DNA of 37,369 nucleotides from Bacteroidales bacterium UBA4363 (GCA_002393965.1 DGSL01000023.1:1-37369), one strand, 5' to 3'. Positions 1-8,743 are shown, counted from the first letter of the stretch. Numbers and translations are program-made. The notes: a model not told the origin generated them from the letters alone.

Positions 1-102
1 GTATTGGAGTCGTATTGGAGTCGTGCACCTTCAAAAAAGGGAGAGGAAATGGAAAAAAAACTTTTCGGAACGCGAGAGGGTGGTTACGTACTTTTTTTTG
101 TT

Positions 103-110
103 TATCTTTG
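103..110 (+). promoter_or_regulatory. Candidate -7 promoter element of rel (TATCTTTG)
   Basis: TATCTTTG matches the Bacteroidota -7 consensus TAnnTTTG and lies 46 bases upstream of the ATG at 157. No clear TTTG is seen at -33. If used, transcription would begin near 117 and exclude the upstream frame extension. Confidence 0.45.
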
Positions 111-156
111 GATTTCGACTACTCCACCAAACAAAAAACAACTAAGCATACGGAAC

Positions 157-2658
157 ATGAGCGAGGACGCGATGAACACAGAGGAGAGACAGGCGGATGC
201 GGTCGTGCAGCCGGCGGAGGCGGGAGGCTCCATCACGCCGGAAGAGCAGGAACTGGCGGACCGTCAGATGATACAGCAGGGTTATGACCTGCTGATCGAG
301 GACTACAAGAACTCGGGTCACAACCTGAACTTCGACCTGGTGGAGAAAGCCTTTCAGTTCGCCAACAAGGCCCACGCGGGCATCCGGAGGAAGAGTGGCG
401 AGCCGTACATGATACACCCGCTGGCGGTGGCGCGCATCGTGGTGAAGGAAATCGGTCTGGGCACGACGTCAATCTGTGCGGCACTGCTGCACGACGTAGT
501 GGAAGACACGGACTACACGGTGGAGGACATCGAAGGCATCTTCGGCAAGAGAATAGCCACGATTGTGGACGGCCTGACGAAGATAGCGGGCGGCGTATTC
601 GGCGACAAGGCATCGTCGCAGGCGGAGAACTTCCGCAAGTTGCTGCTGACGATCTCGGAGGACGTGCGCGTGATCATGATCAAGATAGCGGACCGGCTGC
701 ACAACATGCGGACGCTCTCCTCGATGCCGCCGAACAAGCAGTACAAGATAGCGGGCGAGACGCTGTACATCTACGCTCCGCTGGCGCACAGGCTGGGCCT
801 GTTCCGCATCAAGACGGAACTGGAGGACCTCTCGTTCCACTACGAGCACCCCGAGAAATTCGAAGAGATCAACGCCCTGCTGGAAGCGGGCAATACGCAG
901 CGCGAAGAGGTGTACGCACACTTCATCACGCCACTGTGTGAGAAGCTGGACGCTCTGGGCTACACGTACAGCGTGCAGAACAGGCAGAAGACGGTGTATT
1001 CGATCTACCACAAGATGGAGACGAAGCACGTGCCGTTCAACGAGATCTACGACCTGATGGCGGTGCGCATCATCTACCAGGTGAAGGAAGGGATGGACGA
1101 GAAGGCTCAGGCGTGGATGATCTACAGCGCGATCACCTCGCTGTACCGTCCGCATCCGGACCGGATCCGCGACTGGATCTCGACCCCGAAGTCGAACGGA
1201 TATGAGGCGCTGCACGTAACGGTGATGGGTCCGGACGGTCAGTGGATCGAGGTACAGATCCGTTCGGAGCGCATGCATGAGATAGCAGAGAGGGGCATCT
1301 CCGCCCACTGGAAATACAAGCAGGACGTAGAGGGTCCGGACTCGGAGCTGGACGAATGGCTGAAGACGATCAAGGACATCCTGAACAACCCGGAGCCGTC
1401 GGCGCTGGACTTCCTGGACACGTTCAAGCTGAACCTGTTCACGAACGAGATCTTCGTATTCACCCCGACGGGCGAGATCAAGACGCTGCCTCAGGGGGCG
1501 ACGGCGCTGGACTTTGCCTTCCTGCTGCACTCGGACCTGGGTTCGCAGTGTATCGGAGCGAAGGTGAACCGGAGGCTGGTGCCCCTGTCGGAGCAGTTGA
1601 AATCGGGCGACCAGGTGGAGGTATTGACCTCGACGAAGCAGACGCCGCAGCGAGAGTGGCTGAACTTCTGCACCACCGCCACGGCGAAGAACAAACTGAA
1701 GTCCTACTTCCGGAAAGAGGACCGCAAGGTGATGGAATCGGGCAAGCTGGCGCTGGAAGAACTGTTCCGGAAGCGGAACCTGACGCTCGACAACCAAGCC
1801 ATACAGCTGATACTGAACTACTTCAACATACAGACCCGCAACAACCTGTACTACGAGATAGGGAAAGGCGTGATCCGTCTGGAACACCTGCTGGAGGACG
1901 TATTCCAGAAGAAGAAGGAAGAGAAGAAAGGCTTCCTGAAATACGTCAGCAAGGTAACGTCGATGATCCCGTCGATTCCGCTGCTGACGACGCGGAAGGA
2001 GAAGGACGAAGCCCCAAGCGACCAGCAAGCCGCCGTCATCGCCAACGCGCGGAAGGACGCGCAAGCCGTTGCCAACGCGACAGCCAACAGCACGACGAAC
2101 ACGCATCCCGACAAGTTCGACCCCTCGGTGGCCGGATTCGAGACGTCGCCATCGCACTCCGCCTCGCTGCCGAAGATCAACAAGAAAAAGGTGCTCCGTC
2201 TGACCGACGACCCGAAGCACAGTACGACGCCCTTCAGCATCGCACCGTGCTGCCGTCCGATCCCGGGCGACGACGTCATCGCCTTCATCAACGAAGACTA
2301 CAGGTCGGTGACGCTGCACAGGCGGAACTGTGAGGTGGCGGACAAGCTGAAAGCCAACTTCGGCGAGCGGATTGTCCAAGCCGTCTGGACGTCGCAGAAC
2401 CAGAGCAGTTTCCCCATCACGGTATCGGTCAGCGGCATCGACACAGAGGGTGTGGTGGGTAAGATCATGGGGGTGCTGTACGGAGAGAAAGTCAAGGTCA
2501 CGCACGTCGAGTTCGGTTCGAAGGACGGCATCTTCAAGGGGAGCGTCACGATACAGGTGTACTCGACCGAGCAGCTGGGGTCGGTGACACGAGCGCTGGA
2601 GGCGCTCAAGGAAATCAGTTCCGCCACACGCACGGAGACAGACTCTGAAAAAAACTAA
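157..2658 (+). CDS. rel: Bifunctional (p)ppGpp synthetase/hydrolase, RelA/SpoT (Rel) family
   Basis: Cytoplasmic enzyme that makes and degrades the alarmone (p)ppGpp in the stringent response. Numbering from the ATG at 157 gives 833 residues. An HD hydrolase domain has an intact HDVVED at 112-117. The synthetase domain follows, with RQKTVYSIYHKM from about 276 and SNGYEALH at about 346-353. Then come a TGS domain (about 425-491), a low-complexity Ala/Asn/Thr linker (about 625-660), a CC region (C698, C699) and a C-terminal ACT domain (FPITVSVSGIDTEGVVGKI). The intact HD motif argues for a bifunctional SpoT/Rel type rather than a synthetase-only RelA. The frame stays open upstream to a TTG at 4, but those 51 residues look unrelated to the family and contain a TATCTTTG promoter element, so I start at 157; the ATG at 172 is an alternative. 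Third codon positions are almost all G or C. Confidence 0.93.
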   Translation: MSEDAMNTEERQADAVVQPAEAGGSITPEEQELADRQMIQQGYDLLIEDYKNSGHNLNFDLVEKAFQFANKAHAGIRRKSGEPYMIHPLAVARIVVKEIGLGTTSICAALLHDVVEDTDYTVEDIEGIFGKRIATIVDGLTKIAGGVFGDKASSQAENFRKLLLTISEDVRVIMIKIADRLHNMRTLSSMPPNKQYKIAGETLYIYAPLAHRLGLFRIKTELEDLSFHYEHPEKFEEINALLEAGNTQREEVYAHFITPLCEKLDALGYTYSVQNRQKTVYSIYHKMETKHVPFNEIYDLMAVRIIYQVKEGMDEKAQAWMIYSAITSLYRPHPDRIRDWISTPKSNGYEALHVTVMGPDGQWIEVQIRSERMHEIAERGISAHWKYKQDVEGPDSELDEWLKTIKDILNNPEPSALDFLDTFKLNLFTNEIFVFTPTGEIKTLPQGATALDFAFLLHSDLGSQCIGAKVNRRLVPLSEQLKSGDQVEVLTSTKQTPQREWLNFCTTATAKNKLKSYFRKEDRKVMESGKLALEELFRKRNLTLDNQAIQLILNYFNIQTRNNLYYEIGKGVIRLEHLLEDVFQKKKEEKKGFLKYVSKVTSMIPSIPLLTTRKEKDEAPSDQQAAVIANARKDAQAVANATANSTTNTHPDKFDPSVAGFETSPSHSASLPKINKKKVLRLTDDPKHSTTPFSIAPCCRPIPGDDVIAFINEDYRSVTLHRRNCEVADKLKANFGERIVQAVWTSQNQSSFPITVSVSGIDTEGVVGKIMGVLYGEKVKVTHVEFGSKDGIFKGSVTIQVYSTEQLGSVTRALEALKEISSATRTETDSEKN

Positions 2659-2749
2659 AAAAGATGTCCAACAACAGAAAACGGACGACGGACTGTGGCA
2701 CGGGGCTTGTCGTTACGACTGGTGAAAAAACACAAAAAAACGAAAAGCC

Positions 2750-3538
2750 ATGAAAACGAGAATAATCATTCCGCTGTTGATTGCCCTGATGGGCAGCGCA
2801 GCCTACAGCCACGCACAAGGGCGCGGCACGAGTCCAAGCAGCAACGCCACGACGGCGGGTACGGGCAGTGGCACACGGTCGTCGCAGAGCGACGGCGGGG
2901 CGTACCGCAGCGCGCCGGCGCCGTCGAACACGCGCAGCAACGTCGGCACGCAGAGCCGGAGCACCGCAGGCGCACCGGAGCGGCATAACGCCCGTGCGGC
3001 GCAGCCTCAGCACACGGTCCCGATGAGCACGAATCCTCAACCGGCACAGCCGGCGCCGCGCTACAAAGACCGTCACATCAAAGTCTATCCACGTCAGGAG
3101 TCGCACGTCGTGGCCCGTCACTACGACCGCCACATCAGCGACATATCGCATCACGTGCGCATCCACCACAGCAACATGGACTACTACTACCGTGACGGGA
3201 TCTACTACACGCTGAGAGACAACCGGTACGTAGTGGTAACGCCTCCGCGCCACATCCGCGTCACGGCGATCCCGTCGTCGTTCTTCGCGTTCCGCATCGG
3301 GAACCTGGACTTCTTCTACTCGGACGGCGCTTACTACAACTACATCAACGGGTACTACGAGGTGGTGGATCCGCCGATGGGAGCCATCGTCCCGGCGCTG
3401 CCGATCTATGACGTAAACACCCTGATCATCAACGGGCGCACCTACCTGGAGTACGACGGCATCCTGTACAAGCCGACCGTCTCGTCGTACGGTACGCGAT
3501 ACAAGGTAATGGGACGACTGTCCGACGTGCTGTACTAA
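2750..3538 (+). CDS. Secreted DUF6515-like protein with three DG-YY repeats
   Basis: Function unknown. The 262-residue product has a Sec signal peptide (MKTRIIIPLLIALMGSAAYS, cleavage probably after HA at 21-22), then a Ser/Thr/Gly/Pro-rich unstructured segment to about residue 100. A Tyr-rich C-terminal part carries three copies of a short motif at an even spacing of about 43 residues: YYYRDGIYY at 145, FFYSDGAYY at 188 and YLEYDGILY at 232. The first two are followed by VVxPP. This pattern fits the DUF6515 family of Bacteroidota exported proteins, so a periplasmic or outer-surface location is inferred. The gene lies 91 bases after rel with no clear promoter between, so it may be cotranscribed. 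A strong hairpin terminator follows. Codon use is as GC-rich as in rel. Confidence 0.8.
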   Translation: MKTRIIIPLLIALMGSAAYSHAQGRGTSPSSNATTAGTGSGTRSSQSDGGAYRSAPAPSNTRSNVGTQSRSTAGAPERHNARAAQPQHTVPMSTNPQPAQPAPRYKDRHIKVYPRQESHVVARHYDRHISDISHHVRIHHSNMDYYYRDGIYYTLRDNRYVVVTPPRHIRVTAIPSSFFAFRIGNLDFFYSDGAYYNYINGYYEVVDPPMGAIVPALPIYDVNTLIINGRTYLEYDGILYKPTVSSYGTRYKVMGRLSDVLY

Positions 3539-3561
3539 GGAGAGCGCGACGGACAAGCGAC

Positions 3562-3609
3562 AAAAAAAAGGGAGGAGCCCCCAAAGAACGGGTTCCTCCC
3601 CTTTTTTTT
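3562..3609. terminator. Bidirectional intrinsic terminator between convergent genes
   Basis: Arms GGGAGGAGCCC (3570-3580) and GGGTTCCTCCC (3590-3600) form an 11-bp stem with one G-T pair and a 9-base loop. It is flanked by an A-run on the left and a T-run on the right, so it can end both the + strand DUF6515-like gene and the - strand acyltransferase. Confidence 0.85.
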
Positions 3610-3641
3610 ATACCTGTTTATATCAGGGAATATGAGGTGGG

Positions 3642-4475
3642 TCACCACTCGGCGAGGTGCTGCTTCTCGCGATAGATACGGTCGCGCAGTTCGTTGGCCC
3701 ACCGGCGCTTGTCGCGGACGGAGGCGAGCGTCTGCCACGGAATGGGTTTGCCGAAGTAAGCCCTGAAGGTCTTGCCCTGGTTCTTATACATCTCATGGAC
3801 AAGGAAGAGCATCTCGATATTCGCCTTGATACGGAGGTGGCGCCGGATCCAGGCGAGGGCATAGAAGGAGAAGGAGTTGTGGCCATGGAAATAGACAGGC
3901 ACGACATCGCGGTGGTACTTGACCGCCTGAGCGACGAACGACTTCTTCCACTCGTAGTCCTGAACCGCCATCCTGTCGAGTTGGAAGCGGGAGCAGATCC
4001 CAGCCGGGAACATGATGACCTGTCGGTCGCTCTCCATGAGCTGTTCGATGGCGAGCGCATTCTCGCGGCTCTGCATCCTGCCGCCCATGCGTATCGGGAC
4101 GATCAGCGGGCGGAGTGGCGGGAGCAGATAGAGCAGTTCGTTGACGATGAACTGCACCTCGCCGAAGCGGGAGCCGACCACCGTCCCGAGCGAGACGCCG
4201 TCCTGTCCGCCGAGCGGGTGGTTGCTCACGAAGATATACTTCCGGTCCTCGAGCCGTTCGATGCCAAAGGGCTCGATGGTCGTGCGGAGGTACTTCATGG
4301 TAGCGTCGGCGAACTCGAGGCCGCCGCCTCCCTCGTAGTGCTTCAGCATCTGATTCATCCAGTCCTGGTGGATGATCTTCTTGAGCAGCCATACTGCCCA
4401 GCGCGGAACTTTCTTGCCAGCCGGCATCTTATCCGCCAGCACCTGTTCGATGTCGATCAAAGGAAACGAACCCAT
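3642..4475 (-). CDS. PlsC-like O-acyltransferase (hemolysin/GlsA-like group)
   Basis: Predicted membrane-associated acyltransferase that moves a fatty acyl chain onto a lipid hydroxyl. From the ATG at 4475 the protein has 277 residues. It shows NHPLGGQDG at 85-93 (the catalytic NH...D block) and FPAGICSR at 156-163, both typical of the glycerophosphate/lyso-lipid acyltransferase superfamily. The N-terminal part (LIDIEQVLADK, then basic helices) resembles Bacteroidota proteins annotated as hemolysin, and the O-acyltransferase GlsA of glycine lipid synthesis. That substrate is only an inference, because no adjacent glsB-like N-acyltransferase is present. The frame is open 26 codons further upstream, but that extension contains the leader, and a TATCTTTG promoter lies at 4551-4558 just beyond it, so the internal ATG is preferred. 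Confidence 0.8.
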   Translation of the reverse strand: MGSFPLIDIEQVLADKMPAGKKVPRWAVWLLKKIIHQDWMNQMLKHYEGGGGLEFADATMKYLRTTIEPFGIERLEDRKYIFVSNHPLGGQDGVSLGTVVGSRFGEVQFIVNELLYLLPPLRPLIVPIRMGGRMQSRENALAIEQLMESDRQVIMFPAGICSRFQLDRMAVQDYEWKKSFVAQAVKYHRDVVPVYFHGHNSFSFYALAWIRRHLRIKANIEMLFLVHEMYKNQGKTFRAYFGKPIPWQTLASVRDKRRWANELRDRIYREKQHLAEW

Positions 4476-4550
4476 AATACAAAGAAAAACATCCGGCCCT
4501 ATGACCGGGCGGAACCATGCGTTCCGCTCCTCTCCCCGTCGGATGCGGGG

Positions 4551-4558
4551 CAAAGATA
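4551..4558 (-). promoter_or_regulatory. Candidate -7 promoter element of the acyltransferase gene
   Basis: On the - strand this reads TATCTTTG, a full match to TAnnTTTG. The predicted transcript would carry a leader of about 70 bases containing a perfect 7-bp hairpin (GCGGAAC at 4509-4515, GTTCCGC at 4521-4527). No clear -33 TTTG is seen. Confidence 0.55.
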
Positions 4559-4768
4559 GGCACTTTTTTTCAGGAAAAGAACGCGGCGGAGAGCGGATGT
4601 GTCAGACGGAAAGAATGAGAACACGTCCGCAAGTGTTAAAACCCCTACTCCTTCGCAGACCCTACAGAAGCGCATGGCATGCGTAAAAATCCCCCACTTT
4701 CCGCCCCTTTTCGGCAACGGCAGACATAAAAGATTTATTTTCAGTTTTATAGATTTATAACGATTGTT

Positions 4769-4806
4769 GATAAATAGTCGATAAAAAGACGATAAGATGT
4801 CGATAA
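4769..4806 (+). repeat. Four GATAA motifs at exact 11-bp spacing upstream of mraZ
   Basis: GATAA begins at 4769, 4780, 4791 and 4802. The 11-base units read TTGATAAATAG, TCGATAAAAAG, ACGATAAGATG and TCGATAATTCG. The array stops seven bases before the TAAATTTG element at 4813. An 11-bp period puts each copy on the same face of the helix, which suggests cooperative protein binding or intrinsic bending. Function is unknown. Confidence 0.75.
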
Positions 4807-4812
4807 TTCGTC

Positions 4813-4876
4813 TAAATTTGCCAATAACTATATTTCGTGGTGGAAAGTGGGGAATTCAAAAAAATACCTACCTTTG
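4813..4876 (+). promoter_or_regulatory. mraZ/dcw promoter region with two TAnnTTTG elements and MraZ-like boxes
   Basis: Two perfect TAnnTTTG matches are present: TAAATTTG at 4813-4820 and TACCTTTG at 4869-4876. Neither has a clear TTTG at -33. Between them lie GTGG (4837-4840) and GGAAAGTGGGG (4842-4852), which resemble the GTGG/AAAGTGG direct repeats bound by MraZ in other bacteria. The boxes would sit just after the start site of the first promoter and over the -33 region of the second, both suitable for autorepression. The downstream element is closer to the usual Bacteroidota form (TA[CT]CTTTG), so I favour it as the main promoter. Confidence 0.6.
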
Positions 4877-4916
4877 ACCCTGGAAAAGAAGTCGGACCAA
4901 AGCAAGGGGGAAAAAC

Positions 4917-5372
4917 ATGTTACTCTTCATAGGAAATACGGAAGCCAAGGCGGATGCCAAGGGGCGGATCTTCATCCCCGCCTCCTACCGGAAGCAGCTT
5001 GCCGGCATCGGCGGCGGCACCCTTGTGATGCGGAAGGACCCGGACCGCAACTGTCTGATCCTGTACCCACAGGAGGTATGGAACGCCAAGTTGAACGACC
5101 TGAAGTCGCACCTGAACGAATGGGACGCTGACGACCAGATCCTGCTGATGCAGTTCGTCTCCGAGGCGGAGGTACTGGAGATCGACACCCAGGGGCGCGT
5201 GCTGATTCCGCGCAAATACCTGAACACATCCGGCATCGAAGGCGACGCGCTGTTCGTCGGCGGTATTGACCGCTTCGCGCTGTGGTCGCCACAGGAATTC
5301 GAGAAAGCGAAGTTCGCCCCACAGGAATTTGCCTCGCGCCTTGCGCAGAAATTCAAAGACCCGAAAGAATAA
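4917..5372 (+). CDS. mraZ: Transcriptional regulator MraZ
   Basis: DNA-binding regulator encoded first in the dcw cluster; in studied bacteria it represses its own operon. The 151-residue protein has two SpoVT/AbrB-type halves, each with the family signature: DAKGRIFIP about 20 residues in, and DTQGRVLIP near residues 83-91. Length and the duplicated signature are normal. The ATG at 4917 follows a purine-rich AAGGGGG and is the first in frame with the conserved start MLLFIGNTEAKAD. Candidate operators lie in its own leader. A gap of 18 bases separates it from rsmH. Third positions are GC-rich (17 of 20 in codons from 5040). Confidence 0.96.
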   Translation: MLLFIGNTEAKADAKGRIFIPASYRKQLAGIGGGTLVMRKDPDRNCLILYPQEVWNAKLNDLKSHLNEWDADDQILLMQFVSEAEVLEIDTQGRVLIPRKYLNTSGIEGDALFVGGIDRFALWSPQEFEKAKFAPQEFASRLAQKFKDPKE

Positions 5373-5390
5373 GAAACAAACAGAACCAGC

Positions 5391-6296
5391 GTGACACAGC
5401 CCTATCACATACCTGCCCTGCTTGACGAGACCCTCGAGGCACTGAGGATCCGGCCTGACGGCGTGTATGTGGACTGTACGTTCGGAGGAGGCGGTCACTC
5501 GCGTGCCATCCTCTCACGACTGGGCGAAAGAGGTCGGCTGTTCGGTTTCGACCAGGACGCCGATGCAGAGGGCAACAAGCCTGACGATCGGCGTTTCACG
5601 TTCGTACACGGCAACTTCCGTCATCTCCTGAACTTCCTGCGCTACCACCTGTTGCCGAACGAAGCGGCGAGGGAGGACAACGTGCCGAAGGTGGACGGCA
5701 TCCTGGCAGACCTGGGCGTATCGTTCCACCACTTCGACACGCCGGAGCGGGGATTCTCGTTCCGATTCGACGCGAGTCTGGACATGCGCATGAACCAGCA
5801 GTCGGAGCGCACGGCCGGCACGGTACTGAACACTTATCCTCAGGAGAAGATTGCCGACATCCTGTACTACTACGGAGAGTTGAGAAACGCGCGGTCGATG
5901 GCGCAAAAGATCGTCGAGGCGCGCAGGGGCAAGTCCCTGGAGCGGGTCAGCGACCTGCTGGAGGTCCTGAAGCCGTCGAAGAACGACCTGCCGAAACTCT
6001 TTCAAGCCCTACGGATCGAGGTAAACCGCGAGATGGATGCGCTCGAAGAATTCCTCCAAACGGCGCCGCGCCTGCTGGCTCCGGGCGGAGTTCTTGCCAT
6101 CCTGAGTTACCACTCGATCGAGGACCGGATGGTCAAGAACGCTTTCCGAGAGAAAGAGGCGGAATCGAGAGCAGACAGGAGCCTGCCGGTGTTCCGAGCC
6201 TCGAAAATGATCGCTCCGCGAAAAGAAGAAACCGAAGAGAACCCACGAGCACGCAGTGCAAAACTCCGCAGTCTATGCCTAGCATCGAACAAATAA
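5391..6296 (+). CDS. rsmH: 16S rRNA (cytosine-1402-N4)-methyltransferase RsmH (MraW)
   Basis: S-adenosylmethionine-dependent enzyme that methylates N4 of C1402 in the decoding centre of 16S rRNA. The protein has 301 residues. It shows the SAM-binding loop DCTFGGGGHSRAIL, the acidic FDQDADA segment, and the family blocks ILADLGVSFHHFDTPERGFS, ALRIEVNREMDAL and LSYHSIEDRMVK. The start is GTG at 5391, giving MTQPYHIPALLDE, which matches the family start HxPVLLxE. The coding region overlaps the start of ftsL by 22 bases, suggesting translational coupling. Confidence 0.96.
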   Translation: MTQPYHIPALLDETLEALRIRPDGVYVDCTFGGGGHSRAILSRLGERGRLFGFDQDADAEGNKPDDRRFTFVHGNFRHLLNFLRYHLLPNEAAREDNVPKVDGILADLGVSFHHFDTPERGFSFRFDASLDMRMNQQSERTAGTVLNTYPQEKIADILYYYGELRNARSMAQKIVEARRGKSLERVSDLLEVLKPSKNDLPKLFQALRIEVNREMDALEEFLQTAPRLLAPGGVLAILSYHSIEDRMVKNAFREKEAESRADRSLPVFRASKMIAPRKEETEENPRARSAKLRSLCLASNK

Positions 6297-6619
6297 AGAA
6301 CACGACCAAACACGTCCTACAGGAGGTGGTAGGCGGGAATTTCCTTTCGAGCAAGACCATCCGTTCGTTCTACGGTCTGGTTCTGTTTCTGTTCGTCATA
6401 GCCATCATCTTCATCGGTTCGAGGTACCACTACCAGCGCGAGCAGCGACACAAAAGAGAGTTGATACTGAACATCCGCGACCTGAGGGACCAATACGTTG
6501 CCAAATCAGCCAGTCTGATGAAGATGAAGCGGGAGTCGGTGGTGGCGGATTCCGTACAGGAATACCTGCCGGACCTGCACAGTCCGAAGACCGCATCATT
6601 CATCATCACGCAAGAATAA
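6275..6619 (+). CDS. ftsL: Bacteroidota-type FtsL, septal divisome bitopic membrane protein
   Basis: A 114-residue bitopic protein with a cytoplasmic N-terminus, one membrane helix at about 32-49 (FYGLVLFLFVIAIIFIG) and a basic/acidic heptad-like helix after it (about 55-95) that should form a periplasmic coiled coil. There is no strong sequence motif. The call rests on size, topology and position between rsmH and ftsI, which is the standard place of ftsL. The product would act in the FtsQLB-like complex that activates FtsW and FtsI. The ATG at 6275 lies inside rsmH; the gap to ftsI is 15 bases. Confidence 0.85.
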   Translation: MPSIEQIKNTTKHVLQEVVGGNFLSSKTIRSFYGLVLFLFVIAIIFIGSRYHYQREQRHKRELILNIRDLRDQYVAKSASLMKMKRESVVADSVQEYLPDLHSPKTASFIITQE

Positions 6620-6634
6620 AGAAAAGGGAGAGAC

Positions 6635-8743
6635 ATGTCGGACAAGGAACTACATACAACCATCTGGAAAAGAGCGATTATCATCTATCTGTTCTGTGCG
6701 GTGGCGTGTATGCTCATCATCGTCCGCATCTACAACATCCAGCACGCGGAGCACCCGCAGTGGATGAGCCTCTCCGACTCGCTGCGCAAGGAAAACATCT
6801 CGAAAGACATCCTGCCGGACCGAGGCAATATCTACGCCGACGACAACCAGTTGCTGGTGGCATCGGTCCCGGTGTATAAGTTAGCCATAGACTTCAAGAC
6901 CCCTGCCCTGCGAGAGGACAACGGGAGGCTGTTCAAGGAGAACGTGGACTCGCTTGCCCTGTGTCTGTCCCGCTATCTGGGGGACCAGTCCGCCGCGCAG
7001 TACAAGAGCGAGATGCAAAAGGGGTACCGTGCGAGGTCGGGTTACTGCGTCCTGTCGCGTCTGACCCTGAATCACGACCAATACAAGCACATACAGACGT
7101 TCCCTCTCTTCCGTCTGGGCTCGAACAAGAGCGGTCTGGTGAGAGACCGGAAAATCAAGCGCATCAAATCATTCGGCATCCTTGCATCGGTGACCCTCGG
7201 CAAATACTCCGTGGACGAAGCCAAAGCCTACAACGGCATTGAGCACGCATACGACAGCATCCTGAGGGGAAGAGCCGGCAAGGGCCACATCGAGCAGATG
7301 GCAGGCGCATCGATCCTGACGGCGGACATACCTGCCGTCAACGGTTCGGACATCCATACGACGCTGAACGTCTCGATGCAAGACATCTGCGAGAAAGCCC
7401 TGATGAAGAAAATGCTGGAGGTAAAGGCAGACGAGGGAGCCGTCATCCTCATGGAGACGAAGACGGGTCAGATCAAAGCCATTGCCAACCTGGTCAGGAC
7501 CGACACGACGGGCACCTCCTACTCTGAGAGCAAGAACATCGCCCTAAGGTCGGACATGGAGCCGGGCTCGACCTTCAAGGTGCCAGCCCTGATGGCAGCA
7601 CTGGAAGACGGGACCGTCGCGACGAGCGACTCGGTGGACTGCGGCAACGGCGTGTGGCAGGTGAATCCGAAGATCACCATCAAAGACCACAACACAGGGG
7701 AGAAAGCCAATCACGTCATCCCGATCGGTCAGGCCATCGTCCGCTCCTCCAACATCGCCATGGGCAAAACGATACTGGAACACTACGACAACAAAAAGAG
7801 GGCCATCCACTACATCAACGTCCTGAAGGGGATGGGGGTCGGGCAGCACATCGACTTAGGATTCAAGGGAATGGCCCATGCGCGCATTGAAGGTCCCGAG
7901 GAGCGCAAAGACTGGACGTACACCGACGTGGCATCCATCGCCTACGGATACTCGGTGAACATGCCGCTGCTGTACACGCTCACCTTCTACAACGCCATCG
8001 CGAACAACGGAACCATGATGAAGCCCTACCTGATCCGCAGCATCACGCGCGACGGAATCGAGGAACGGTCGTTCCAGCCCACGGTCATGAAGAGTTCCAT
8101 CTGTTCGCAGAAAACGCTGAACGCCATACGTGAGATGATGCTCGGCGTAGTGGAAGACGAACACGGAACGGCATCAAGATCCGTCCGGAGCAAATACGTC
8201 CGCATAGCCGGAAAGACGGGAACCGCCCGCTACGACTACAAGAACAACAAGACACCGCATCATCAGATCAGTTTCTGCGGATTCTTCCCGTACGAGCAGC
8301 CGCGCTACTCCTGCATCGTATTCATCAAGAACCCCAAGGCACCCGCTGCCGCAGGTCCGATGGCGGGAGGCGTATTCCGTGAAATCGCCGAGCACCTGAT
8401 GGCCTCGAAGACGTACATACCCGTCTCGCAGTACCGCGAAATCGAGAGCGACCATCTGCAGAAAGAAGGCGACACGACAGGGACGGACGTCAGCTACCGC
8501 ACCTTCGCCCAACTGGAAGACATCACAAAAGAAGGGAAGAAGCGGTTCCTGCATGCCGCGACGAAGACCAAGGCAAACCAGACCCCGGACTGCATGCACC
8601 TGGGGCTGAAAGATGCCATCTACCTGGCCGAGAGCCGGAGGCTCATACCCCGCGTCAGCGGTCGGGGCAAAGTATATAAACAGATTCCCGCAGCAGGGAC
8701 TCCGCTACGGCGGAACAGCGTCCTGCAGCTATACCTTAAATAA
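6635..8743 (+). CDS. ftsI: Septal peptidoglycan transpeptidase FtsI (class B PBP3) with C-terminal PASTA domain
   Basis: Class B penicillin-binding protein that crosslinks peptidoglycan at the division septum, partner of FtsW. The 702-residue protein has one N-terminal membrane anchor (about 11-31), a pedestal domain beginning at the conserved RGNIYADD (63-70), and a transpeptidase domain with the three active-site motifs: STFK at 312-315 (acylated Ser312), SSN at 371-373 and KTGT at 527-530. A single PASTA-like domain occupies about 655-702 ([20 protein letters not shown], then [10 protein letters not shown]). All catalytic residues are present. A purine-rich AGGGAGAG lies just before the ATG. 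The murE start follows seven bases after the stop. Confidence 0.95.
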   Translation: MSDKELHTTIWKRAIIIYLFCAVACMLIIVRIYNIQHAEHPQWMSLSDSLRKENISKDILPDRGNIYADDNQLLVASVPVYKLAIDFKTPALREDNGRLFKENVDSLALCLSRYLGDQSAAQYKSEMQKGYRARSGYCVLSRLTLNHDQYKHIQTFPLFRLGSNKSGLVRDRKIKRIKSFGILASVTLGKYSVDEAKAYNGIEHAYDSILRGRAGKGHIEQMAGASILTADIPAVNGSDIHTTLNVSMQDICEKALMKKMLEVKADEGAVILMETKTGQIKAIANLVRTDTTGTSYSESKNIALRSDMEPGSTFKVPALMAALEDGTVATSDSVDCGNGVWQVNPKITIKDHNTGEKANHVIPIGQAIVRSSNIAMGKTILEHYDNKKRAIHYINVLKGMGVGQHIDLGFKGMAHARIEGPEERKDWTYTDVASIAYGYSVNMPLLYTLTFYNAIANNGTMMKPYLIRSITRDGIEERSFQPTVMKSSICSQKTLNAIREMMLGVVEDEHGTASRSVRSKYVRIAGKTGTARYDYKNNKTPHHQISFCGFFPYEQPRYSCIVFIKNPKAPAAAGPMAGGVFREIAEHLMASKTYIPVSQYREIESDHLQKEGDTTGTDVSYRTFAQLEDITKEGKKRFLHAATKTKANQTPDCMHLGLKDAIYLAESRRLIPRVSGRGKVYKQIPAAGTPLRRNSVLQLYLK

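Noticed and set aside
4..156. 51-codon upstream extension of rel from a TTG
   Set aside because: Unrelated to the family, Lys/Phe-rich, and it contains a TATCTTTG promoter element.
469..2505. 678-codon open frame on the - strand opposite rel
   Set aside because: It is a shadow of the extreme third-position GC in rel. The translation is Arg/Val/Leu/Gln-rich without any domain, and rel is unmistakable on the other strand.
2615..3556. 313-codon - strand frame opposite the DUF6515-like gene
   Set aside because: Arg/Val-rich antisense shadow; the + strand frame has a signal peptide and internal repeats.
4560..4916. Short frames in the gap between the acyltransferase and mraZ as small genes
   Set aside because: They overlap the promoter, the boxes and mraZ itself in other frames and show no family resemblance.
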